Shown: one piece after another, positions 10,850 through 21,592 of the stretch | Numbering within the stretch: position 1 is the first letter of the stretch | Layout of the letters: every line of letters begins with the position of its first letter | Assembly (NCBI GenBank): GCA_963924555.1 | Contig: OZ004581.1 | Coordinates: forward strand, 5,247,338 to 5,311,337 | Direction of reading: 5' to 3' | DNA length: 64,000 bases | Source: Crambe crambe | Lineage: Eukaryota > Porifera > Demospongiae > Poecilosclerida > Crambeidae | Made by a program: the position numbers and the translations under genes | The notes under the pieces: model-generated | The model's input: the letters and a program-made list of their open reading frames with translations, nothing else | Database searches by the model: none | Told to the model about the DNA's origin: nothing

Positions 10850-12557
10850 ACTCATAGCAGGCACAGGTGTCTCATAGCAGGCACAGGTGTGATGATGATT
10901 GGGGACGCAGGAGGACTACTCATGGCTAGTACTGTCACTGGCGCTACTGGATTATTTATATCTGGTGCTGTCATTGATGAAAGTGCACTGGAATGTATTG
11001 GTGACTCAGCAGTCATAGGAGCTCCTTCCCTGTCATCTTCACTGTAATCTATTCTGAAACAGAAGGGGACAGCATGATGAACTTTGGTGTGCATTATTAG
11101 AAATTCATAGACACAAATGACACAAAGAAATTTTTGCAATGATGCTCTACGTAATTAAACTTACCTGGTGGGGATTCAAATGAAGTATTCTTTGTACCAA
11201 GTAGATCCAGATGTGCAGGGGAGTCCGGATGATTTTCTTGCAGCCAAGCCATAGCTACCTATATTTTTCATCAGTATAGCTAAATGTCATGTCCATTATC
11301 GAATCATTCTTATAATAGCATTTGGGGAAAATTGAAGATCCAGACTAGCACTTGAGGTAGAGGTTTCAGCTTGAGGATCAGTAGTAGCATTTGAGGTAGA
11401 GGCTTCAGCTTGAGGATCAGTAGTAGTGCCATCCAATTGGATAACTTGCGAAGAATAGTATCAGGACACACACCTGTACTACGGGAACCTGAAACGATGT
11501 TATTAAAACATTTTTGGGAGAATTGGAATTTAGATATTGCACGACCAGGATTCTTAAACATGAATTGATGGCAAACATCACCCCAGTATATCTTTAATGG
11601 TCCAAAAACAGCTCATATCTAGTGGCTGGCTGTCAGCTGTCGTGTGTGGTGGGAAGCAGAAAATCACTACTTTGTGCTCTGCTGCAAAGCTTCAATGTAT
11701 AATGAGAGGAGTGACCATCAAGCAATAAAAGGATTGGTCGGTTTGAAACAGCATGCTTGAGAAAATGAGCTGGTCCATCCAACCTGAGTCTGACATTCCA
11801 TAGAGAGTTCCATGTACTTCTCCCATACTCAACTCGTGATTGAAATTTTTTCCCAGTAAAAACTACCATTGGAGGCATTGTTTTTCCAGCAGCACTAACA
11901 GAACTGAGTATTTGAGTTTTACCAGAGGTAATCTGCCTCCCTTTTATAGCAATAATCTTCGGTAAAGGCATTCCCGACTCATCACAATTGTGGAGTTGTG
12001 AAGGCTTGTCTTTCAATCTATATTTTTCAAGTATCTCTTTCAACAGATCAAAGTAATCTTTAAGCTTGTCATTTTTTCCCGAGCAACAGGAAATGCATCA
12101 CCCCTGCGTAACCTTAAAACTGGCCATCGTTTACAAAAGCTATTCCACCAACCAGATGAAATGGGCCTCTTCAGTTTATTCCCTTTCTTAGCCATAGCTG
12201 CTTCAACTATCTTTAGTACCTCACCTCTTGTTCTTCCGTATCCCATTTTACTACAACCAATCAGGAAATCAACGAGTTCCAGCTCTTCCGCACTTGTCAA
12301 GTACTGCATTTTATACCATAAACGACTCTACCAGATATTCTATCTTTGAGTGTTGTACACGGAACTCCAAACTTTAAGGCATCTCGGTTTACACCTAGCC
12401 TCCTGTCCATCACAGCTTTCATAGCACCCAACATTGATTCATTGGACCATTGCCGAAGTTTCTTTGGACAATTTGGAGCCTTAGACTTCTCCAAGGGACT
12501 CAAGTTTTCTTTTCCATGGCTGACCTTTTCCTTTTTGGATTGGCCATCTTTTAGCAC
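10390..12557 (-). pseudogene. Decayed pogo/Tigger transposase (CENP-B-like)
   Basis: Minus-strand pieces read in family order but in several frames. 12557-12297 gives a Psq-type helix-turn-helix (GVPCTTLKDRISGRV). 12309-12040 gives the CENP-B DNA-binding helix region (LTSAEELELVDFLIG, WWNSFCKRWP). 12043-11633 gives the DDE core (NCDESGM, then LLLDGHSSHYTL). 11561-11310 gives the C-terminal part (NPGRAISKFQFS). 10600-10440 gives a charged coiled tail rich in K, E, R and Q. Frame breaks occur near 12300, 12040, 11700 and 11630, and sequence is missing between the second and third catalytic regions. The transposase cannot be made as one protein. The family is certain; the limits of the tail are approximate. 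Confidence 0.85.
10819..10846 (+). repeat. Poly-G run, 28 bases
   Basis: Uninterrupted G run on the + strand inside the decayed pogo C-terminal region. It is followed by a duplicated TCATAGCAGGCACAGGTGT block (10851-10888). Confidence 0.9.
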
Positions 12558-12718
12558 TCTGGATACTTTCGTGCATTCTTGTGCACACTTCTATTACGTA
12601 ACTGGTCGATTTTGAATTTAGCGCTGTCGAGATAACATGCTGGTCGACAATCTGCAACTTACGCTATACAGTACATGACATTTTGGGACAAACTTTAACT
12701 GATTAGTCTAAGTACAAG

Positions 12719-13856
12719 TAAGGGAAAAAACATTTCCATGAAATGAAACAAGGGTAGGGATGAATGATGGAAATGGGCTCAATCTTTGTTTTATATATCC
12801 AGCCAACAATCCCTACATATACGTCAGATTATAGTGCAGTAATGTACATCTGAGAGTGTGGTAGCACTCTCTATGTAGGGTTAGTACGGAATGGGTGTGG
12901 CTTCTCTCATTAGAACAATACAAACTAGACTCTCTGTATCTCTTCTATTCTTGGTACAGGCTCAACTAAACTTCTTACATCTGGAAAACAATGCAGAAGA
13001 TGATGATATTACTGCTCAAACTCCTCCAGAACAGCATCAATGATCGGCACCAGCCGCCGCCTAAATCTAAAATTTTATGATTCATTCATCAGATTCATCT
13101 TCTTTGACGGCTGTAGCTAACTCCATGATCCCTTCACATATGACAATGAAATTCATATCAACTTGTGCAGTTATAAACACACAATGTGCTTAACTATGCA
13201 TATGTCAGCCATTTTAAAATGATATCATTTATCATGCGCGCGTATCTGTCACTATCACGTGCATGTACACGAGCTATCAATTAATTTTTACTTGAAAAAA
13301 ATATTCAAAGGTCGTACAAAAAGTAAAGAAACAAGTGAAAGGAAAAGAAATTATGCTAAATAAAAAGGCCATGTAGGGTTAGTCTGTATTTTAACAGTTT
13401 CTGTCAACAAAAATCAAAATAATGCTGCCTTCAATAATAATCCCTGCATCACTGCCTAAACCAAGCAGAACACTTTTATACTGACATGAACAATTAAAGC
13501 AGCTTGGTGGGAGGCAGTGATGTAGGGATTATTATTGAAGGCAGCATTATTTTGATTTTGTTGTTAAAATACAGACTAACCCTACATGGCCTTTTTATTT
13601 AGCATAAATTTATATATGTAGCTGGATATGCAGAACAAAGATTGATCCTATTTCCATCCTTCATCCCTACCCTTGCTTCCTTACTTTTTCAAGCAATGGT
13701 CATCCCTACATTTTTTTTTCATTTCACGGAAAGATTTTCTCCCTAGTCTTTTTTCTCTCTTTATGGTTTTATGTATGTATGCAGGGACAGAAGTTTCTTG
13801 AGATGTATGGTTCTCCAATAGCATAGTATAGTAGCCCAATGATTATTTATCAGTGA
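12719..13856 (+). mobile_element. Family B copy 1, split by family D copy 1
   Basis: The outer arm (12719-12849) and the remainder (13611-13856) match the family B fold-back: CATTTC-GAAATG end, ATCAATCTTTG, TATCCAGCCAACAATCCC. The loop is interrupted by a complete family D element. The far hairpin end is missing. Confidence 0.65.
12850..13610 (+). mobile_element. Family D copy 1, near complete, nested in family B
   Basis: It starts with a hairpin (CTGAGAGTGTGGTAGCACTC) followed by TATGTAGGGTTAGTA. It ends with a fold-back (13349-13610) whose outer arm contains the complement, ACTAACCCTACAT. The internal block CTTTGACGGCTGTAG is shared with copies at 16.0-16.7 and 26.0 kb. No coding capacity was seen. 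Confidence 0.7.
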
Positions 13857-13952
13857 GCACACTAGCGAGCATCCAGTTGCCTGTAATAGTTCTAGTATCT
13901 CTGACTCTATAATTACTCTTGATACATATCATCATTACATCAAAAAAAGGTG

Positions 13953-14189
13953 AACAAGTGAAGTATTCTGAGTAAAACAGACAAGTAGGGATGGCTGTAT
14001 AAATAAGTTCATGAACAAGAGAGCTCCTAATTGCAATAACCACATCCATAATTTATTACCCAACTATTTCACTAACTTACATGAGAGCACTTGAAGTGTG
14101 GTTATTGAAATTAAGGACTGAAGGCTCTCTTATCAATGAACTTTTTTACACAGCCATCTTTTTCCTTTACTTGTAACATTAATTTTTGG
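13953..14189. mobile_element. Family F imperfect fold-back element
   Basis: The left arm has GGTGAACAAGTGAAG and AAGTAGGGATGGCTG. The right arm has the complements (CAGCCATC, CCTTTACTTGT). A second inner pair is built on GAGAGC and GCTCTC. A fragment of the same family lies at about 5296-5430. No gene. Confidence 0.5.
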
Positions 14190-14308
14190 CTCCTATCTCT
14201 TTTCAAGTAAGTACTTTTCTTGTTGCAAAAGTAAAATCTTAGTACAACCAGCAGACAAGTCCAACATGATGGTGCCTTCCAACATCAAAGCTTTATTACT
14301 TGATATGC

Positions 14309-14693
14309 ATGAGATTTAACTTTTTTAATACGCATTTTATTTTTGTGCAAATTCCTCTGTTGTGTGTGTTAGGTGAAATCCTGAGATACGAACTTTATTT
14401 GAACTTCTTGCTGACTATATTGTGGTGGAAGCTTGCAGTGACTGAATCTGAAGGGACATCCAAGACTCGCTTTCGTAATGGCCCACACTGCTCATGTACC
14501 ATGTGCACTAATCATCGAAATGGCTGCACTATCGCAAGAGGAAATGTGTCCATGGTGATTCTACCTCTTAGACACAACTGGAAGTGCTATCGAAGAAGAA
14601 GAGTTCTTCAGACTGTTCAGTATTCTGATCATAAAGTGGTGACTTCCTTGTTATTGATATTGGCTGGTGATGTTGAAACTAACCCTGGTCCTG
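14309..14693 (+). CDS. First exon of Death-domain gene: leader with 2A ribosome-skipping motif
   Basis: The frame ends in DVETNPGP (14669-14692), an exact match to the 2A consensus D-V/I-E-x-N-P-G-P. Here the ribosome fails to form the last Gly-Pro bond and yields two products. A short hydrophobic stretch (SLLLILAG) precedes it, as in other 2A peptides, and a basic patch (YRRRR) lies further upstream. The exon ends at G|GTGAGT in phase 1, one base after the 2A proline, so the Death-domain part would begin with that proline. Start candidates are ATG 14309 and ATG 14552. The latter has a good context (CCATGG) and gives a leader of about 47 residues. A splice acceptor near 14373 is also possible. 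2A-type leaders that double as signal peptides are known from sea-urchin NLR-like proteins. Some non-LTR retrotransposons also carry 2A, but no reverse transcriptase lies nearby. Confidence 0.65.
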
Positions 14694-14755
14694 GTGAGTA
14701 TTTTTATTTGAGGTGGTGAGGCACGAGTGGTTTTTGGGCTGTGCTTTGAACCTAT

Positions 14756-14759
<4 letters not shown>

Positions 14760-14825
<66 letters not shown>
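14760..14825 (+). repeat. (CT)n microsatellite serving as polypyrimidine tract
   Basis: About 33 CT units run straight into the CAG acceptor of the next small exon, so the repeat forms the intron's pyrimidine tract. Confidence 0.9.
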
Positions 14826-14827
<2 letters not shown>

Positions 14828-14857
14828 GTATTGATGCAGATGATTCTACCATTTTAG
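14828..14857 (+). CDS. Micro-exon between 2A leader and first Death domain
   Basis: It lies between a CAG acceptor and a TAG|GTAGGT donor. Thirty bases in phase 1 to 1 would encode GIDADDSTIL, a short acidic linker. It links the 2A exon in frame to the Death-domain exon at 15054. An alternative donor at 14861/14862 would give phase 2, which does not fit the next exon. Confidence 0.45.
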   Translation, partial: VLMQMILPF

Positions 14858-15053
14858 GTAGGTGAGATATCTCGGTATTCAATTTCTCTCTATTGTAGTG
14901 AAACTGTATGAGTTAATAACAATTTAAAATCTTGTCTTCAAATAGATAAGCATCCATTTTCACCCCTTACTAGCTGACTTCCATTGAAGTTTTATTGGGT
15001 CCCAGATTCAGTTTCGTCTCTCCATTCATCCCTTCCCCCCCCCCTCAATACAG

Positions 15054-15344
15054 TTTTGGATGATATCAATGATGTAATGGATGAGCTGAAGGATGTCCTA
15101 GCAAGTTATGAGGGAATAGGTTGGAGGCTCAATATACCAAATGATAAGCTAGAAGAAATTCGTGGACAAAATTTGAGTGCAGCAGCAGCTATGAGGAAAG
15201 TGATTATGGAGTGGCTCAAGAGGAATTATCCTAGCAGTAGTCTTAAGCCACCAACTTGGAAGATCCTGGTCGATGCTGTCGAACACCCTGTTGGAGGGAA
15301 TAACCGGGCTAAAGCTGAAGAGATTGCAAGCAGGCATAAAGCAG
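15054..15344 (+). CDS. Exon encoding Death domain 1
   Basis: The acceptor follows a C/T-rich tract (CTCAATACAG) and the donor is GCAG|GTGAGT. Phase is 1 at both ends, 291 bp. The peptide has the six-helix Death-fold pattern: LDDINDVMDELKDVL for the first helices, a conserved W before RLNIPNDKLEEI, then MRKVIMEWLKRNYP and PTWKILVDAVEHP. Death domains are adaptor modules that assemble by like-with-like contacts in immune and cell-death signalling. This is the first of four in the same orientation. The fold call is good; partners are unknown. Confidence 0.7.
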
Positions 15345-17009
15345 GTGAGTCAGCTGATGCATAGATAGTGCACTGTTATGAGCAGCACATGCATGGATGT
15401 CCAGTGGTAAAGGAACTTAAAGCAATCGTCCAATTACTCCAACTTTCATATGGTTTCACCTATAGCTAGATTTTTGGTGCCTTGCATGTTTCTTTCTTCG
15501 CACAGCTAACCTTTAAACACTCTCTCTCTCTCCACTTTGTTGGACTCTTAAGAGTGTCAAGAAGCTGAAAATGGGTTAGTATAAATAGTCAGCGTTTGAA
15601 TAATTGGGGCTGAATAAGTTAGGTGCTGTAACTAGGTCAATTTTTGCAACACACTTGGTTGTTTTTTGTTATTAAATTTAGTGTAGCTAACCTCCTCAAT
15701 AATAATTATTTATCCTTGATAAAATTAATGATGACAGTCAGGACACATCTTTTTGAGACCATGCATAACAAATACCAGTAATTTTAATGGCATTATAGTG
15801 AACAATGGACTAGAATGCTGGACTAGATTGACCTTTGACCCATTGATAAAATATAACTTTGAACATAATCACTTTAATCAACATGCACACATCATACATT
15901 CCATCCAGTATTTGAATTGTGTTATAGTAGCTCTGTAGTCAGTCCAAGTGATTTTCTTATTTTGAAAAAGCTGATTCTGACCTACTGCAATTATTCTTCC
16001 CAAACTCCCGCGTCTGTGAGTGAACCCCAACACACCCCCTCACTAAATAGAGTCTATGAAAGGGAAAAAATTATGCTAAATAAAAAGGCCATGTAGGGCT
16101 AGTCTGTACTTTTACTGCTATAGGTAAAAGTACAGACTAACCCTACATGGCCTTTTTATTGTTTTTCCTTTCACTTGTTTGTTTACTTTTTATATGACCT
16201 CATTTTTTTCATTTAGAGAGGCTGGCTGGCTGGCTAGCTAGGTACTGGTTGGCACGCGTGTGTATGTACATGTGCATGTACGTGTGATAGTGACAGATGC
16301 TCGTGTGTGACAAATGACGTCATTAATTTCAAAATGGCTGACATAGTATCGTTTGTAATGAAAAGTCGTTCGATATGACTGATTATTTTGGAGCAAAACT
16401 ATGTGGATAACGATGGTAAAAGCACATTGTGTGATTATAACTGCACAAGTTGATATGAATTTGATTGTAGTATGTGAAAGGATCATGGAGTTACAGCCGT
16501 CAAAGAAAATCTGATGATGATGTTGATGATGAACGAATCATAAAAAGTTTAGATTTAGACGGTGGCTGGTGCTGATTGTTGACGGTGTTCTGGAGGAGTT
16601 TGAGCAGACATATCATCTTCTGCATTGTTTTCTGGATGTAAGAAGTTTAGTTGAGCCTGTAGCAAGAATAGAAGAGATACAGCGAGTCCAGTTTGTATTA
16701 TTCTAATGAGAGAAGCCATGCCCATTCTGCTGAAACCTTACAAAGAACCTTCCTGATTCTGATATGATAAAATACACACCATGCACATGTATACAAAATG
16801 ATGCAGCATTAGGTGTAGAGCACATGCACTCTCATAAATTATTGTATGCGCATGGGAGCTCCGTCAATTAACCAACATTAAACATATAACCCCACATCCA
16901 TTTATTTACTCCCATCTATTTTTAAATCACACGTGATTATCATGTTGTCTATAATAGCTAATTTGTTATTCTATTTTCCTCCTCCTATTATTATTTTTAA
17001 TCCATGCAG
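15345..17009. other. Intron with a family D copy and a possible micro-exon
   Basis: Apart from the family D copy (16045-16740) the sequence is AT-rich and non-coding. At about 15552-15573 an AG acceptor, a short frame (ECQEAEN) and a GTTAGT donor suggest a micro-exon, but its phases (1 to 2) do not fit the neighbours. Confidence 0.35.
16045..16740 (-). mobile_element. Family D copy 2, inverted, hairpin end lost
   Basis: A short fold-back (16063-16170) with CCATGTAGGG and CCCTACATGG arms is followed by the family D interior in reverse (GTTACAGCCGTCAAAGAA, GGAGTTTGAGCAGA). It stops before the terminal hairpin. Confidence 0.7.
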
Positions 17010-17264
17010 TTACCACTTTAAAGTTAACAGAAAGTGATCAAGATGCAATCTGTCAGTTTCTAAAGTACCTGCCTGGTTCTGATGTGAAAAAATTGGGCGA
17101 AATACTGCAGTTACAGAGTCGTACATTGGAAAAAATGAAGGATTTCCCACTTGATATCAATGTATTACTAGAAAGCATAATCACGGACGCCTGTACTTGG
17201 GATCATCTGATAGGAGCTCTCAAAAAAATTGGTCGGGATTCGGAAGCACAAAAAATTGGTGGTT
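17010..17264 (+). CDS. Exon encoding Death-like domain 2
   Basis: The acceptor is TCCATGCAG and the donor GGTT|GTAAGT. Phase 1 to 1, 255 bp, about 84 residues. Features are LTESDQDAICQFLKYL, the core VKKLGEILQLQSRTLEKM, and LLESIITDACTWDHLIGALK. The spacing of hydrophobic residues and the late Trp fit a short Death-type domain. It is smaller than domains 1, 3 and 4 and could be another Death-fold subtype. Confidence 0.6.
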
Positions 17265-17295
17265 GTAAGTAAAGTAGTGTAATCATTTCATAAAT

Positions 17296-17942
17296 GTGAC
17301 CTGATTTGCAATAACCCACATTGTAGCGAAAATTAAAAATTTTTTGCTATGTTGATATTCATTATCTTTGGCCCTCTGGCTCTCTACTGTGCAAATTTCA
17401 AAGCTCTAGCTCCTATGATGCCTGAGGAACAGCTCCTAGAAAACTCCAGGTAGCATCCATTGGCGTTTTGAAAAAGCTGAATAAGCAACGTAAACATTAA
17501 ATCCGTTCACGCCCGCGCACTACAAAAAATTGAGTAGACGGGGTTTCGAACTAGAATCAGAGAGAAGCTAGTTTCTTGCCTCCTGGCGCTACAGAGCGCC
17601 AACTAAAGCCTAGCGAAGAGCAACAAGGTACCGAAGGTAGCGTAGTTTGCTTAGTTAGTTCATATTTCAAGCGTATAAGCTAGAAAGCCTACCTTAGTTC
17701 TTGTGATTTTCCACACTCCGTGCACGAAGCTTTCATGGCTGGCTAACTAGCTTTAGCGCTTTATTTGAAGCCTTTCTACTTTAGTATAAGCTCTAAAACT
17801 TTGTCAGATATTAGTTTAGGGATCATAGTTGTGATTTATACTGAAAAAAATTTTTTGTTAAAAATAATAGGACTCACTAAAAATACTCCTACGTAATAAT
17901 TAAATATTTCGCTACAATGTGGGTTTTCGCAAATCCGATCAC
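17296..17942 (+). mobile_element. Family G copy 1 (GTGACC ends)
   Basis: The ends begin GTGACCTGATTTGC and finish with GCAAATCCGATCAC. AAAT flanks both sides as a possible duplication. The ends continue inwards with a matching CCCACATTGTAGCG and its complement. The interior (TTTCAAAGCTCTAGCTCC, GAGAAGCTAGTTTCTTGCC, GCTTTCATGGCTGG) is shared with copies at 40.6 and 42.3 kb. Non-coding, 647 bp. Confidence 0.75.
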
Positions 17943-18716
17943 AAATAAAAGGAAAAAGTTGGCTCTTAATCTGCTTACTATAACAAGGTACCCCCAAAAA
18001 TTAGTATACCATAAATTATTGGGTTAGATAGTTCATGTTTACAATTTTCATGTTTACAATTTTTATTTTCTTATTTGTAATTAGCTTTTACACTATTTTG
18101 TACAAGGTAATTAAATTTCATGTATTAATTTTCATTATTGAACATGACCACGAAAATAAATCAAAATTTCCCAATCTATTTTGACAGCTTTAGGTAGTTT
18201 TCTATCAGATGTGTAGCCTTAAAATTTTGAGTGATCTGGTTGAAATGCCAGGCCATGCCCACTAAAGCTTAAAACATCAATAGACATGTATCCTTAGCTG
18301 AAATGAATTCATTGCCTACAAGTTTAGTCTATGCTATCAGTTTGAAGCACCATGAAGTGATCTAAGCGGGCTTGGCATAGCTGCCAACTGTCCAGGGTTG
18401 TTCAGGGATTTAGCCATAATGTCTAGGTGTCCAGGGATTAAGTCTATTTGTCCATTTCATGGCTGAGTTATCAGTAATAGCCAGAAGGTATTCTATAGGG
18501 TCTACAGCATTATATAAAATTCCAGGCATTTTTACTTGGTTGAAACAATATCAACCGTATAATTATTATACTGGAGGCTACACCACTGTCTGTGAGCAAT
18601 TCCCCAGTAAAGGTTGACTCATACAACCTCTCTAAGCAGTTAAATTTCACTGTCTTCATAAACGCAATCAGAGTGCAGCACAGCTGCTAGTTAAATTTTC
18701 CTGTGAAACTATGCAG

Positions 18717-18785
18717 TGTACACAGCAAAGAAGACCTTTGGGGACCTTGGAGTTTACGACAAACATCCAAAAGAACCTGCTGTTG
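18717..18785 (+). CDS. Small linker exon
   Basis: It runs from acceptor ACTATGCAG to donor GTTG|GTAAGT, 69 bp, phase 1 to 1, encoding about 23 residues that end KHPKEPAVG. The tail is nearly repeated in two other small candidate exons (22349 and 24347). These are probably inter-domain linkers of the Death-domain gene or remnants of a duplicated unit. Confidence 0.4.
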
Positions 18786-19066
18786 GTAAGTATTTTAAAT
18801 GTTGCAAGATGTGTGCACATACCTACCACCTTAAAGGGTGTATTAGAGCTAGAAATAACTGCTGGTCATTGGTCATTTTCCAAAGGAAATGGCCAACCAA
18901 GTTTTAAGTATTACAGGATACTGACAAATCTTTATAAAGACCAATCAAACTGAGTATCTTCTCTGCACTTGAGATATGTACTACTGTCAAGATCAGCTGT
19001 TCAATCCAGCTCTTTAGTCCAACCAATAAGTTGGATCTTAATCTGCTGATTGTGGCTATAGCAAGT

Positions 19067-19101
<35 letters not shown>
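19067..19101 (+). repeat. Poly-G run, 35 bases
   Basis: The longest homopolymer in the window, on the + strand, in a presumed intron. Confidence 0.9.
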
Positions 19102-19102
<1 letters not shown>

Positions 19103-20412
19103 AATCATTAAAAAAAGGTCAAATAGAACAGTGATTACTGTACTTAGGTTTTACTCTTGAGATGATAAGGTGACAAGAGTTCATGTAGCTATGCAGTGAA
19201 ATCTGTATGAGCTAAGAAAAGTAGTCTCTAATGATGGTCTCTAATGATGGTACATGGCCTAGTGGTCTCTTAAGAGAGGCAATCTCTGAATGCAGGTGGA
19301 CTGTATCTCAATTAATTCAGTGGCATGTATATGAATAAAGGAACTGCATTTTATGCTAATGAGTCAATTTTGGTCTTTGGTGGGAGAGGGGGATTGAGTA
19401 GTTACCCCCTCCACCCCCCTTCTTTAATTGTGACGCACTCCGGGAAAACCTGGCAGTCAGCCGGATTGATAGTCAGCCAGATTAATAATTTTGCAGTTTA
19501 CAAATAGAAACTATAATCAACTCTGAAAATTTTAATAAAACTTAGACTAAAGTAAAATATAGTGCTAATTAAAAGCTAGCTAGTCAGCCATGAAAACACA
19601 CCCACTCACTTTTTAGTAGTGCACGGGCAACAGATATTCAGCCTTTTCTCTAGAATATTAAAACGCAGCTACCTGAAGTTTTCTAGGAGCTGTTTCTCAG
19701 CAACAAGGAAGCTAATGCTTTGAAATTAACTTAACTATTATAGAAATTGTAACTTTATTTGCCATGTCCTGAATTGTTAGTGAAGCACATTCTAACAAGT
19801 ACTTGGCTATCTTATCCTGATCTAGCTAATTCCTGGCTGGAAATGTGAAAAACTTACAGAATACAGCTGTGATGAAGTTGCTGCCGGGATGCAATGCAGA
19901 AGTCAGTCAAGTATCAATAAAACTAGTTATGGTAGAGTTCAGCTCTAATGGCACACCAAAAACGAGAGCTCTCTACTGGACTTAAAATTTAGTTAAATCA
20001 CCTAGTCCTAGAAAGTTAGAACTACTGTACAACACATAAAAGAGTTAACACAACCACATGAGAATGATATAAATTTTTAACTTAACACACAGAAATGACT
20101 ACAAACAAACAAACAAACAGAAGTCCAGAGTTTACCACAACAGCAGCCCACACTCATGTGTTTAGGATGGATGAATCTTGATGTTATTGTGAAATAAGAA
20201 TAATATGCAAGAGCTTCCATATGGGTGCCACAGGGTTTCATTTGGAGAGGGGGGGGAGCATTTGCCTCCTTGGAAATTTTTTGTCCCCCTCCCCCCCTGG
20301 AAATTTATAACAATCACATACAGACAATAATCATGTACACACACAAAAGAGAATAGATCAGATGTTAGTTATGAATGATTTGAAGCTCTCCCTGTTGCTT
20401 AGTAGTTAGGGC

Positions 20413-20611
20413 CAGGGTTTCAGAGGGGGGATGGGAAACCCCCACCCAAAATTGGTGCCCTTAACTCAATACACAACATTACTGATACTATGAAAATAAC
20501 TAACCAACAATGAGTCCTCTAAAATTTCATGCAGAAAGGGCCTCGCCGTGGCCTAATGGCCATGTCAGATCTACTTCCCCTCCCCTAAAAAAAATCCTCT
20601 ATGAAACCCTG
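20413..20611. mobile_element. Small MITE with CAGGGTTTCA ends
   Basis: CAGGGTTTCA at 20413 pairs with TGAAACCCTG ending at 20611. The same ends bound the element at 31217-31382. No clear target duplication at this copy. Confidence 0.5.
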
Positions 20612-20901
20612 ACAGCTGACCATTAAAAAAAGACACCCCTCCTCAACATCTATGTATTTGTTTGTGCCCCCTCCCCCAGATATTTTGTGTATTTTATTTC
20701 AGTCAGCATATAATTCAGTTTAACATTTCTTATCTACAGCTTACTTGTACACGATTTCATTGTAAATAATTTTCGTCATTTAACATGTTACGAAAATATT
20801 TTAACAACGAAATAAAAGCGATTTATGGTACCACATAAAATGGGTGTCTCTAATCATGGATTATTAAATATTGGTATTAGTTGCTAAGCTATTCTTCACC
20901 A

Positions 20902-21457
20902 TTAAGGTGGTGGGCAAGAGAAAAATTTTGCGCGGTAAAATTAAAGTCACACCTACAAAGACAGCCAGATCGAGGTTTCTCTTTTTCAGGACGCCTTAGA
21001 AGGAAGGCTGGCTGCTACAGCGAGTTTTACCCATCCAGTCACATCCCCAATAGTCGAATGGAGGGGAAGACGTAGACATCGGGGGGCGTTTGGCCCTGCT
21101 CATAGTTGCCCGGATCAACATAAACAATTAGTAAAAAAATATTTAAGCAACAATAATGATGCAATCTCTACGTAGCCCCCCGCAGTGTATTTTAAGCTAG
21201 CTTTGGGGGGGGGGGGGGGAAAAGTGGTTATAGCTTGCTTCAGGAGTGGATGAGACGTCCAGAAGCTCGATAAACTTCACGTGGATGTTGTTTGACACTG
21301 GCTTACTGCATGCTGACTTGACTCTGCTGGTAAATAGTATCACTATCATTCTACTAGAGTACTAAATTTCTTTGATATTATATACAAAATGATGAGCTAA
21401 GAGAGAGGAACAGATGACAACATTGAAAAAATTTTTTTCACTAGCCCACCACCTTAA
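20902..21457. mobile_element. Non-autonomous element with TTAA target duplication
   Basis: TTAA at 20902-20905 and 21454-21457 flank inverted ends GGTGGTGGGC and GCCCACCACC, with an A-rich continuation. TTAA duplications are typical of piggyBac and Kolobok elements. It is about 550 bp with no transposase. A 15-base G run (21205-21219) lies inside. Confidence 0.65.
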
Positions 21458-21592
21458 CTTTAGCTATTTTAACTGTAGCATTTTTAGTTGCAGCTAATCA
21501 GCTACTGTACATCAACCTCAAAAATTTGTGTACAACCTTGTGGTTGTGTGTGTAGTAGCTATAGCTCTTTACCATATGCCCTTGAATTGCAG

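Larger units (their letters stand above)
9764..12666 (-). mobile_element. pogo/Tigger-like element with TA duplications, broken
   Basis: TA at 9764-9765 and 12665-12666 flank inverted ends GCGTAAGTTG and CAACTTACGC. Inside each end, copies of TGGTCGA or TCGACCA recur (about 9782, 10012, 12603, 12650) and are plausible transposase-binding sites. The interior encodes a decayed pogo-type transposase on the minus strand. A fold-back MITE (10058-10250) and a 28-base G run interrupt it. The element is about 2.9 kb including the MITE. Confidence 0.75.
17943..20412. other. Intron-like stretch with a linker exon, poly-G run and repeat fragments
   Basis: It contains the small exon at 18717, the G run at 19067, and an inverted internal fragment of family G at about 19540-19760 (recognised by AGCTGTTTCTCAG and AGCTAGTCAGCCATGAA). 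A lone CAGGGTTTCA end lies at 20231. Nothing else is recognised. Confidence 0.45.

Noticed and set aside
10331..11047. Plus-strand frames rich in Phe/Leu/Ser and in Gly
   Set aside because: They are antisense to the charged tail of the decayed pogo transposase and to the poly-G run.
14679..14882. Minus-strand frame with a long Arg-Glu repeat
   Set aside because: It is the translation of the CT microsatellite in the intron before 14828.
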